Positions 47,691 to 58,965 of a DNA stretch of 64,000 bases are shown here, one piece after another. Under the pieces are notes generated by a model. The model did not search any database. It saw only the letters and a program-made list of their open reading frames with translations, and had not been told where the DNA came from. Position numbers and translations under genes: made by a program. The first letter of the stretch is position 1. Every line of letters begins with the position of its first letter. The stretch comes from Armillaria gallica (lineage: Eukaryota; Basidiomycota; Agaricomycetes; Agaricales; Physalacriaceae): NCBI GenBank assembly GCA_037576215.1, contig JBANDB010000007.1:4247001-4311000 (forward strand), in the 5' to 3' direction.

Positions 47691-49436
47691 TTTGAGGAGA
47701 TTGAGCCGAGATCGTGGTTTGCTCGTGGAAGGGAAAGATAGCCACGGATGTGTAGTTGCCGGCAGAATGTCAGTGATCTCCCTGGCGGCCTGTATGAGCA
47801 GCTAGTCGATGTGATTGTCTGATCGCAGGAAATTGAGGCTGCATCCACGCGTCAATCAAACGAGGATAAAAGCATGACGGACTCGACGCACTGTACAAAG
47901 TTGGTTTGAGATATTGCTTGAAGCGACCGCGGAGAAAGTGTGCGCGTCTAAGCCGCGAGTATCGATAGCACAAAGTGATGGGAGTGTTGAGACGGCCGAG
48001 TACAGACGTTCCGAAAAACCTTGTCCAACACTGCCAAACAAGGCAGGTAAAAGCAAAAAATCAAAAAATACAAGAAAATCGTAGAAACAGTGTGATATCT
48101 TCATTTATGAGCGTAACGTACGATACAACTATTTTCTCGGAGATGCACGAGGTATGCAGATGTAAAGCAAAAGGTCTGAGGTCAATGGGTCAGAGAGCCG
48201 GGTAGGTGCTAACAGTAGGGAGAGGCGGCGACGGGGGCATTTACAGTGGTATAGGAAGCTGTGGATACATTTTTTCTCCTGTGAACAATAATAAGCCCCC
48301 AAAACGAGGTGAATATGGTACCTTCCCTCAGAGACGTATGATGTTGGGCACACCAACCCCCGTAACCTCTCCGCAGTATCTGGGTCTAAAGCGCGCCTGA
48401 ACTCCCACTAGCTCATTCCTGACCATATAAACCGATGAAAATAGCCAGGATAACCAGTCGCTGGTGCGTCAACTGTAGTATGAAAGATGTCGGCGGACTA
48501 TGTTGTTATTTCGGGAGGCTGCGAGCTGTCGACGTCGAAACTGGGGCATAATCACGATGGTGGCTTGCTTGGTTGGGCGTAGAATTTCTGTTCAAAGATA
48601 TCTAGGCCATACTAGGTGATGCTTGTGTCTTCTGCGACAGTGATGGCAAGAACGAAGCTGTGACCGGTCGTTCGGCGCCGCGGGCAGCCTGAAAATTTAC
48701 ACTCGCTAACCTTGCGCCTCCTGGATGCTCTTACATCTTTGCCATGCACTGCAGCACTCATGAATCATTGAATTTGCATCTTCCCACCCCATGACACACA
48801 TAAATGAAGCCTGCGTACTATTTCTGCCATTTTCTTGTATTTTTTGATTTTTTGATTTTACTTGCCTTGTTTGGCAGCGTTGGACAAGGTTTTTCGGAAC
48901 GTCTGTAGTGGAAAGCATTCAGAGGTCGCTAGTGGTGGTCGTAGGTACGCGATACCGGTGTATGGTCCGAAGTCCGAAGTCCAAATGTCAACCGTAAACA
49001 GGCATTGCCACGGACCTCCTCGACGCGCTGTGGGCCCTCCCTGGAATACGACACGGAACCTTCGAAAAGCCTCCCTGATTCTATCGACACGTGGAAGAGC
49101 AACTCGGACAGCGAGACTGTTGGCTCCCTCTCTGGGGACAACCCGTCGTTGTCATCAGCCACCATCCGGGAGTGCAGACTTGGTTTAGCGCACAGCCGAA
49201 GCGCTAGCGCTCCACAGCTACCCAGGACCCAGGTCACCTTCGGTTTCAACGGACCATTTAGAGAGCGAGTGCCGACCACCGAGCGACGTTGCATGTAGAT
49301 GGCTCTTGGTGTGGCGGCGGCAATACAGAGGTGCCTATATGTAGCGGGAGAGTACGGTTCATGCTTTGAATAATCGAGCTTTGTCAGTTCAAAGTCCCTT
49401 CGTAGTGCGTACCCCATTCTCTTAAAGCGCCCTCCC
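47691..49436. repeat. Duplicated inter-module spacer, copy B (right part)
   Basis: This matches 29393-30250 and 33661-34135 once the MITE at 48003-48905 is removed. From about 49330 it runs into the CRN remnant. A plus-strand frame at 49005-49298 is open but has no known domain. Confidence 0.6.
48003..48905. mobile_element. 903-bp MITE with ~110-bp inverted repeats at a TA target
   Basis: Both ends read CAGACGTTCCGAAAAACC inward and continue as near-identical inverted repeats for roughly 110 bp (48003-48112 and 48796-48905) with a few mismatches. The flanking dinucleotide is TA on each side (48001-48002 and 48906-48907). The empty form of the site is visible at 33721 (GGCCGAGAAGTGG). TA targets and this kind of end suit the Tc1/mariner-pogo group. 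No transposase frame is present inside. Confidence 0.88.
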
Positions 49437-50606
49437 TGTTTGATTCGTAGATTCAGGTGCGCGGATATGCCTTTTACGTGCCGCTGGGGGACGCATACGA
49501 CGTTTCAACCAGATAGGCCTTTCAAATTTCATGGAAGCGTCCTGCCGCTGGTTAGCCTTAGTACGTGTCAGTACGCTCTACTATTACTTGGTTATTCACT
49601 GACAGCTCCTTGAGGTTTCTACGAAGTTCATCGAAATCGGCGAGCGTCCCGCTTGGCTCATAATTTAGACGAGTCACTCTGGACCTGGTTCAAGGCTGCA
49701 GTGCCAGTGTGAGGCCGTCACGTTGCCGCTACATCTCCTTGCCGACCTTGAAGCTGCGGCGCCATGCCTCCAAGCCCGCAGAAGTTCGCTCCTGAACTCG
49801 GAGGAGCTTGCGAGCTCTAGATCCCCCAATCATTGCTTATTGATATTGTGCACCCAGGTTTTGCGGTTTTTTTCTGTTGACCGGCTAAAACCTTCCCTCT
49901 ACACCAGAATGTGAATCCTGGAGATACGGGACGACGACCCGAATCACGGCGATGTCTGCATTAGTCATCCCTGTTCACCTTCGCATCTCGAATCTTCTCC
50001 AACACCGTGATAACCACCCTTGTGACTTCCCTTCAATGTTGGTTTTCGCGTTGCCTTATTCCTTGCGAGCTCGAGGGATCTTTCATGAGCGCTCTCAACC
50101 TCGTCTATCAAGTTACGGCGCTTTTCCGTAGCTCCTTCTTCGCCATCCTCCAGTTCGCTTTGGTGCTTCGTGGCATAAAACAGAGTTTTACGGAGCAGCG
50201 TCAGCTTTGACTGATGACGCTGTCGGTCTATCGCGAGGCTTTGGGACTCATCCAAATCGCGATACTCAGAGCCGGATTGGCTTTCTCTTGGCGCACAAAA
50301 AGCAGGGCATTGAGCTTACAAGGGACGGGAGTCGTAGTTCGCGACTCGAAAACTATGCGCGATGACTTGAGGACGGAGATATGACTCAATATATCTTTGC
50401 GGACTATCGGGTGAACCAACCGGTACACTCGCATCTGGGTACGGTATTTCGTTGACTCTCGTTTGAAAACGAGCTTACACGTCTTCTTGCTACTGGACAT
50501 TCTGCATCGATATCATGTGATTTTTGACGACAAGTTTGATGAATATATCATCCTTCGAGGAACGGATCTGTCCGTCATCTGCCACGGTGGTTTACCGGAG
50601 ATGTAA
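49437..50606 (+). pseudogene. CRN-like remnant, copy 3
   Basis: It starts at the P-loop exon boundary (TTCAG then GTGCGCGG near 49455), but the P-loop itself is destroyed. Later parts are recognisable: FIEIGERPAWLI near 49635, ADLEAAAPCLQ near 49740, a LQCWFSRCLIPCELEGSF segment near 50030-50085, RIGFLLAHKKQGIELTRDG near 50270-50330, YIFADYRVNQPVHSHLG near 50390-50435, and the final exon FDDKFDEYIIL.GTDLSVICHGGLPEM ending at the stop 50604-50606. Many stops and frameshifts occur between. It lies 2.8 kb upstream of NLR4. Confidence 0.78.
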
Positions 50607-51102
50607 AGCCGGCTCAGAACGGATTTCGATGAATACTGCGCTTGTTTCTTACGAGCAGATTCTTAATATTCCTCCCTCAATGACATTATTTCATGGTACT
50701 TGTGGCGCATGAGTAGCGATCAAAGACAATGCTACAACATTTCCCGTACCATCACTGTCGCATTTAAAGACATGTCACAGATTCACAAGAAATAGAGTCA
50801 TTTTGACCTCCCGAGTCATATCCATGATGGGTAAACAAATTCCTTACGTTTTTGCCTTCTCACCTCTTATGTCGGGCCACGCACTGTCTTGCTGTATCAT
50901 TATACCACCAAAACTTGGATTCAGATTGTCAATAGCAAGCAGGTAAGGGACCACGACATACCGTACAACTACGAGCTCGGCGCCAGACTCTGGAGGAGGT
51001 GAACATGTTGGAAGACGTGTCTCCAAAGGCGACTAACGTAGATATGCAGGGACAAAGCTACAAGAAGCAGCAGGAGCTCTGAAGAGGGCATATCTTGCTA
51101 TT
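50607..51102 (+). repeat. Conserved segment downstream of CRN (copy 3)
   Basis: Similar in pieces to 4165-4626 and 35455-35800. No gene seen. Confidence 0.45.
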
Positions 51103-51169
51103 CCTCTGATTGGGGATAGAGCCCAGCTATTCCACCATAGGTGCTTCCCCCGTACTGCGCCATTAGAGA
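51103..51169 (-). repeat. tRNA-like repeat copy T8
   Basis: Read on the minus strand: TCTCTAA, then an A-box-like TGGCGCAGTACGG (very close to eukaryotic tRNA A boxes), a CACC/GGTG middle stem, a B-box region GGGCTCTATCCCC, and TCAGAGG, which pairs with the start. This is the copy whose A box is closest to a true tRNA. No CCA or full D stem is present. Confidence 0.55.
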
Positions 51170-51439
51170 GTTAAGAAGGGGCTTACATTTATATCAGTTA
51201 GCAGGTGCTGTTCGTCGTTTAGGTGAATCAAGGCATAGCGGTACTCCATAGAGAGTAGAATCAGCTCATGCATATTCAAGGAGGTCGTAGAACAGCCATT
51301 GCATTTGAACCTTAGGGAGAGGGCCCGGGAGAAAGCGAGCGCTACGTCGACTCTATGTAATGGCCCCGATGCGCTGCTCTCGTTGTACAGAACATTTCGA
51401 CTTGGGGACTTGGGAGCTTCTATAGACATATACATACAT

Positions 51440-53379
51440 GATCTGTAAATGAGTGTTCCGACTGCCGAGTAACAGAAAATACCCACAGACGAAGTTGGTG
51501 GTTCATGGAGAGGCGAATCGGGCGTGCGGACCGGATAAACCCGGGCTTCCTTTCCAACTCGCCTTGACCTTGCTTTTTACATTCTGTGGCATTCCGTTTT
51601 CTCAGCTCGCATTTAATGGCAAGTCAGCCATTTATGTACGGTTACATTGCATCAACCTCGTCGATACCATTCGAGGAAAACTGGCGCGCATTCAAATTTG
51701 TATCGTTCGAGTGAGGGCAAGGATCTTACCTCCGTTCTGACACTATACGACGCTCGAGATAATGTTGTGCGAACTCCGTTATTCTGATTAAAAATACTGT
51801 GATTTTAACGCGTTTGCAGATCCCTTGTCGGCCCGTGACGCGTGAAGCGAAGCTGAAGATGCAAAAACCTCCATCTCGTCATATACCAACACCACCTGCC
51901 TTGCGCTTCATATGGCTTCCGCGAATCCGCGTTTCTTCATTTTATTTGTCCGCCAGACGAATCTCACTTCCAGTCTCTTCTACTCTTCATCGATGGCCTT
52001 TGCAAGATGTCCGCGGAATGGTTTATATTGACCATCGTCGCCCCGAAGAGTTGAACACCTCTCTTCCCTTCGCGTGTCAACCAGATGCACATCTTGCCTA
52101 ATTTGAAGGAGAAATCATCCGACTGCGAGACTTTGCCGGAAAGGCGATATGGTAAAGGTGAGTATGAATTCAGTTGAATTCAATACGACCACGTTTGACG
52201 CCTAATAATGGACAGGCGATCAAGATACCGACGATTGAGGACGTGTGCTACAATTGGACGATTTCACGACCAACTGGATTCTGTCTGCTGGTTACGCATG
52301 CGATTCGATTCTTCTGGGGGGAAAAACAGCTACTATGCAGCAGGATGGTCTGGATCTCGACACATATCACGGCGTTGCAGTATGACGATAGAACCTTCCT
52401 CTTTCCCTCCAAAGTTCTCAAATATAGTACAGTCCTTGATGGCGCCTATCCGTTCCAACGTAAGCAGTCTTTGAAATGCTATGCGAGATAAATACTGAGA
52501 TGTTTTTCGCAGTGATGCCTAACTAATCTCCTCTAAGCGCAGCAATGTAACATAATGCATCATGTTCCGTCTTCATTCCGTCTTCGTTGTGTGGCAGCCG
52601 AACCTTCCCAAATACGAACAGCCCCTTTCTTATCGTAATTGACACCTTATGCCAGGCAAAAATATGAATTCTTGATGGGTATCTGTCTGATCTTGAGCAC
52701 GAATCCGGTATTCAGTTCCTTTACCCGTTCTTCGCATGATTGAACTAGATCACCCGACATCTGCAGTTGGCTCAAGTTACGCAAACACCCAACAGCAGTG
52801 GTGGCTGTGGGTGATAGCGTTACGAACGTGAATCTCCATTCAGGAGAACGTCCTCTCCGCGCTTCCTAACTGTCTATATATGGAGCTTGATACCCCTCGA
52901 TTTGGCTCGTGAACTGTTCGAATGGCTGTGAGCGAGTGTTCATCCTAGCTGAACCTAATTGGGCGCTAATCAACAGTTTCTAAGTTCATAGTCCCGGGCC
53001 TTGGTGCTTTACCCTCGAACTGCTGTGCCTAATGCTCGCCAAGTAAAAGGCTCTGTCATTAACAGCAGACCGCCTAGGATAGCCAGGGTCTTCAGAGTCT
53101 GGGTTGGGAGTTTATGCATCCTTGCTTGGTGTTATCCAGATCCAATGGGTGCTGCAGCCTGAGTTCGCTTCATCTTACGATCTCAGCATCGACTATTGGT
53201 TCATGACTATGGTGTATCTTTTCTCGACAGTGACACCTTGGTTACAGCATACAGTATTTTTGCAATCGGAGCAGCTGGAAACCTGTGCATTTCCGAGCCG
53301 AAGCCATGATGCTGTACGGCACGGTGTATATGTACAGCACCCTCTCTTCCACTGCACCTCCTTTGTCGAGTTAATTGAG
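51440..53379 (+). repeat. NLR leader segment, copy 4 (R1 box at 51526-51544)
   Basis: This holds GCGGACCGGATAAACCCGG and the R1 sequence. Around 51930-52080 one frame reads SLLLFIDGLCKMSAEWFIL, and comparable peptides appear in the other leaders (for example LAKMSVEWVI near 32120), pointing to a decayed exon. An intron-like GTGAGTATG starts near 52159. No complete gene. Confidence 0.55.
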
Positions 53380-56300
53380 ATGGACAAACGGTGTGCCCCC
53401 TTCATCAGTCTCTAGAAGCATTCGTGCTCATGAAATAGCAGGTATCGCTTCCGTCAGATCAAAGGTATGGTCCCTTCTACCTTCGTATTCACGTTCTTTT
53501 TGCTAAGCACCTTTATTTCTTATTGGCTAGCCATCGAAGTACTTAACCTACCCACGGCGTTGGATACGCGGTACTATCGTCTCAAGATCTTTGCAGGAAG
53601 TGTCTATAAGAAGACCGATACATATACACTGAAGACGAAGCCACTGACATATGCACTGAAGACGAAACCGCTGAAGACAACCCCGATACCCAAGTGGACG
53701 ATCCGTCTTGATCTGTGAGCGGTGCCGACTTGCCGCTTGAATCCTAGCTTATTGCATACACAGGAGCCACATCAACGAATCTGAGAGATTCCAGGTAGAA
53801 GTAGACTGCCGTCGCGGCGAGGGAAAGCATCAATGCCTCGGTTTTTGTGGAGCATCGATCCGGGATGTTTTGATCGGTGAAACGGACAGTGAGTATATGT
53901 AGTAATCTGCACCCTTATTTTGCTGTCAGTATCTAAAGATCTGTTGCCAGTAATCGTCATGTCCATCAGTAGCAACTCCGCTTGCCCCAACGTTTCTTTG
54001 AAGATCTTCCGGGAAGGTGCCTCTGACTATTCTTTGTTCACACGACCAGCAAGTGAGGACCAAGTCATGTTGACCGCACCCCAGAGCGACCTATCGAATA
54101 CTGTGGATCTCGAAAGTCAGGATACCTCAGACTTGTTGGGTCTGCAAGCCGATGAGATGTCTGCACGGTCGGTGGAAGATGATTGGTCAACTGCGGGAAA
54201 ACTCGTTGAGGAAACCGCCAAGCCTAATGAACCCTCGGAATGGATCTCGAAATTGATCGATGGTATTGATACTGTGCAGGATGTGATTGATGCATTCAAG
54301 GATGTGAGCACATTCCTTGGGATCAATTTCTAAGTTCTAATTGATCATTGCCAGCTACACCCTGCTGCTTCAATAGCATGGGGCATCATTTCCTCTTGTG
54401 TTAATGTAACTACCAGCCTTGTTGGAAGCAGGATGACCAGCTGACCATACTTTTTCGGATAGGTCTTGAAGCAGCAGACAGAATGAGATAAAACCATACT
54501 CTGATTGTATGAAGCTATGATCATGACCCACAAGGAGGCAAGCGACGACCGCTTGCTGTGGCACCGAAAGCAGCTGGAGCCGATCTACAAATCATTGTTC
54601 CAGACCACAAACAAGTGCGGGATGCTCATCAAGGGATATACCAAAAAAAACCGCTTCAGTGTGTCCATTGTTCAGGCTTAAAACAGTGATATCTGAGACC
54701 TATTTCAGAGCGCTTGTTTTCACCAAATGTGACACAGAAAGCAGAAGAATTCATTCAAGGGTTTGCAAATTTGCGGGAGCAGTTGGATTCGGGTGTAGCA
54801 AAGGATGTGCTTGTCATGACATTGGGCATCAGAGCCAATGTTGATATACTTGGTATGTCCTGTTGAATTGCTCAAAAATGTGATCTAAACACAATCTGAG
54901 TAGCTATAAAGACATTGCTCCAGGAACTAAAGCCCGAGCAGGAACTTGGTCCCAAATCGACCTGTATGCCTGGTACACGCATGGAAACCATCAACTACTT
55001 GTTGACATGGATTGCGGAATACGACGACGGCATTCTTTGGTGCAGTGGTCTGGTGGGGACAGGCAAAAGCGCGCTTGTCGGCACCCTTCATAACCTTCTC
55101 TGCTTTCAAATGAGTGGCCATAGTCGCCTTGCTGCTTTCATTCATTATGACAGAACCTCATACCGGGATTCATCAGGGCTCATTGCATCCATCGCCTATT
55201 CCTTGGGCATGTTCAATCAACATATAGGCAATGCTATCACTAAAGCTTTGGATGCATCTCGTGCTGCAATCAAATTGCCAGCATGTGAATCATGTACCCA
55301 GTTTTGACTCCTCGTGCAGGAGCTATTGGAGATGATCCAGGAATTACAAGATGAAGGGCCATTGGCTGTCATCATTGATGGTCTTGATGAAAGTGATGTG
55401 TCAAAAGAGTTGCTGGAAGTACTTGCAGATGGTTTTGGGCCCAATCTGCCATTCATGCACCTCATTGTCTCGAGTCAGCCTGAGGAAAGGATTTCTTGTG
55501 CTTTCAAGCATCACCAGCAAGTCCATTGCTTTCCGCTGGACACATCCTCAGATGAGGTGAAACATGATATACAGCACTTCATTCAGCAAAGATTTGCCAG
55601 CATCAAGGACAAGAGTGTCTGGGGTATATACAATGAGCAAGATGTTGTCACTCAGCTGGCTGAGCGGGCAAGCGGGTTGTTTATATGGGCGGCCACAGTC
55701 TGTTCATTTCTGTGCAATTTTCCTGGTTCCCAGAGGCTCAAGGTGTTACTCAAAACTACGATTCCAGCAAATGCAATGGTGGCACTGACAATACTATATC
55801 AAACTGCACTGGATACCATTGTGTCAGAAGTATCTGGAACAAAGGAAGATGTCCAGGTCCAACGATGCATTCGTGCAGTATTAGGCACCCTGATTGTTTG
55901 CAGGGATGACATGATGGTGTCTATGCTTCCTGAGCTTGTTCTGCAAGCAGGAGACCCTCCAGCACAGTACATCATTGACAACTTAGGGAGCGTGGTACAA
56001 GAGAGAAACGGGAGTCTGGAGCTTATACACAAATCCTTTGATGACTTTCTCCAGGATCATGGCAGATGTGGTGATGGATGGTTCATAGATGTCAAGGAAC
56101 ATGAAAAGGAGCTTGCTCAGCGGTGTGTGTTATCCTTGACAATGTTTTTGGAAAAATAGATGCCATGCTATGATCATCTTGAGAAGGATCAGGCTCAGCA
56201 TGGTCTTTGGGTACTGTTCCATTCTAGAGAGGAGGTGCAGACTCCACACCATGTTGTATTGTCCGAGGGAGAAGGCTATGCTGTGAAAGTTTTCGAGTTT

Positions 56301-57925
56301 CATCCCAATGCAGTGGTGGATGAACTTGAGATCAACTCTTACTGTTCCTTGTTTGAGTGTTACTTCTTACTCTAGGTTGAAATCCTTGATGCATTCACAG
56401 AATATGATGACCGCTGCATTCTTTTCAAAGACTTTGAAGACATATTCTTCAACACAATTCCCATGGTCAATGTAAGTTTCGTCCTCTATATCATCAATCT
56501 ACACAACCTCATCATTGCTTCCATCTAGGCTGAAGTTACAGACCAAAGCCTTTGCACATATGTTTATCATGCCTTCTCATTCTTCCAGCAGTGTTCCTAT
56601 GCATTTTCCACATCAGTGCATAGTGGGATACTCTTGTCACCCTCCGACAACTTCATTTGCAGAAACAGGAAAGACTGTGGTATCAATACCCCTCTTGACA
56701 AGGAATGCCTGCTAGCTGTTATATTTTGGAATGCAAGCAACGGTCAGAGCTTGTCTGTATTTCAAAGCTCTTGCTATATTCAATCTGAGTCCACGACATC
56801 CACTAGTGCCTAACATTCTGTTAACAGTCCTGTGCTGTTCAATATTGACACAGGGAAGATAGCGGAACCGACATCTGCATCAATACTTTGCTTTCCCAAT
56901 TTGCAATTACCATCCTACATTGACATTTCCTATGAGCAGATGGATGCCAGTGTTCAGATCATCAGGCATATGCAATGGCCATATGGGTTCGAGTTCTCTC
57001 GTCTTAATGGTATACAATATGAAGTCATCAAAAGGCATGACAGTGTTGATGATGATCAGGGCGACTGGACCCAGGGCCTGTTCATCTCTATTGTCAATAC
57101 TCAGACCTCTCACTGTGACAATTACCTGTTTCTTGGGTCGAGTGAGGACAGTTGCGATATACTTCAATATGCACAGGGATTTTTCATTGTTGATAAGGAT
57201 TTAGGTTCAATGTTTAAAGTTGAGCCAGGTACTACTGCTGGTACCAAGAAATGGATAACCCTGGATGACTGCGAAAATATCCATGGGTTCACTGTCATGG
57301 AAGATGGATCTAGGTTACTAGGATGGATGGTAGCCACAGACATGATATCATTATGAGAGTGGGAAACATCAACAGGTACTCTGTGTTCTAACCACATACA
57401 TGGCAGGTTATAGTCTTTGTTATCTTTACGATGATATTGACTATCTGGGATACAGGTTTTCCTGATTTCAAAGCAAAAGGCAAGTGGATTTATGCTGTTA
57501 TGCATAATAATGGTAAAGTTAATCATATTCAAGTTTACGATGTTCATTGCCAAATGTTGCCTGATGGCTCAAAGGTAGCCATCACCGATGAGGCAAGGTC
57601 ACAGACATGCATATTGGGAATCACGTCCGGATCTGATAAGGATAATATCACAGAGCTTATAGAAGTCATCGAAAATGTGCATGACTTGGCGTGGTTTCCT
57701 GATAGCAAGAAATTTGCCTACATTCGAGATTGGGAATATGATGACAGTATGGGGCGGTGCTTGTGGGATGTTGTTGTTCAACGTCCTGCGAGCAGACAGA
57801 GCACAACAATTCACCATTTGCAAGGCCTTGCTTATTACCGTCAAATATTTGTCACTGCCGATGGGTGCAGGCTTATTACTCAGGACAACAAATCATTCAT
57901 GACATGGGACATTTTGGATTTATAG
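53380..57925 (+). pseudogene. NLR4: NACHT STAND pseudogene decayed at CpG sites
   Basis: The NLR exon plan is recognisable throughout: YYRLKIFAG near 53575, the linker at 53950-54330, Walker A GLVGTGKSA near 55050, Walker B IIDGLDESD near 55375, and propeller parts ending ITQDNKSFMTWDILDL at 57925. Stops in the conserved frame occur at 54331, 54484, 55305, 56157, 56373 and 57354. Several are TGA where NLR2 or NLR3 read CGA (for example QFRLL becomes QF-stop-LL at 55305), and many other differences are CG to TG or CA. One stretch near 56160-56380 has diverged strongly. The pattern suggests methylation-linked C-to-T decay rather than selection. Confidence 0.88.
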
Positions 57926-58239
57926 AATATTTGGCTGTATTTAATATTGTACAATACATCTATCTCACTTGTGCTCCCTTGGCACCACAATTCAAAAATC
58001 TTTGAGTGCCAATCAAGATTCAAGTGTTAGAAAATAAATCATACCGAAATTCAAGTTCAATTGAATTGAACATTGTCTGCTGAACTGAGAAGACGACAAT
58101 TGCAATAATTCATCATAGCATAGATATATCCAGCATCGCAGCACCAAGCTCTTGTGGTATCACACAAGTAGTCATTGAAGTTTAAGCAGTGGTTGTCCCT
58201 ATGTAGTGTGTAAGCACAAGGAAACATGAGATGAGGTAA

Positions 58240-58965
58240 GAAACAAACTTATGGTGTGGTGCTTTGATGGCAGATGGCAGCAACCTTGGCCTTCTTTTCA
58301 GAGACGCACTTGGCAATGAGAGCATTAAGAAATGGATTGGTGAGAAAACAGAAGCAGAAACAGAATACTCACTCATACTCAGACTTCTGCTCCTTCTGGT
58401 GCTCCAATTTTCTGTGCTTGATGGAGTGGAAGTGACGACAGCTCTGGAAACGGATGGGAGTAACAAGACACTGAATTTTGTGTGCCACTTCATGTTCTCC
58501 TTCTTTCTGCTCTTCACCTCCTGATAGATAACATGCTTGCGGACATCATCCTCCTTGGACAAGTTGAACATCTTGTGGATGTTCGTCGCCCGCTTGGGAC
58601 TGAGATGCTTGGGGAGGATAGTGTTAGTGAGGCCAGGGATTTCTGAATTCGCATCAGCATAAGTAGAAAATGAAGATAAATGTGTACACACCAGCATCTC
58701 CCTGCTTCACAATGACCAACTCAGCACAGGAATATCAGGGCCCACTATGCACCCACAGACAGACTTTTGCTCCCTCTCACCCATCTGGTGAGTGCAATAG
58801 CAAGAGTGACCATCGGCCAACAACAGATGGACATGGTAGGGTAGAAGAACACCTTGCTTCATTGAGAAACCCTACTTGTCATTTCTTCCAGTAATCTGGA
58901 AAACGTATCCCTTAAGCTCATCAGGAATGTTTTGACCTAAGGCATTGGGATGCTATTACGAGTCC
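58240..58965 (-). pseudogene. rps6: rps6 pseudogene, copy 4
   Basis: On the minus strand: DELKGYVFQITGRNDK then a stop, [25 protein letters not shown], a [15 protein letters not shown] segment, then after a retained intron a long clear stretch [38 protein letters not shown] (about 58640-58530), and a C-terminal exon near 58290-58260. It has nonsense changes of the same CpG-decay type as NLR4 (for example Gln to stop after NDK). It preserves more of the eS6 order than copies 1 and 2. Confidence 0.85.

Noticed and set aside
21844..51169. Calling the tRNA-like sequences functional tRNA genes
   Set aside because: The body is 4-10 nt too short, the D stem is missing, acceptor pairing is imperfect and loop position 33 is often not T, so they are kept as tRNA-like repeats.
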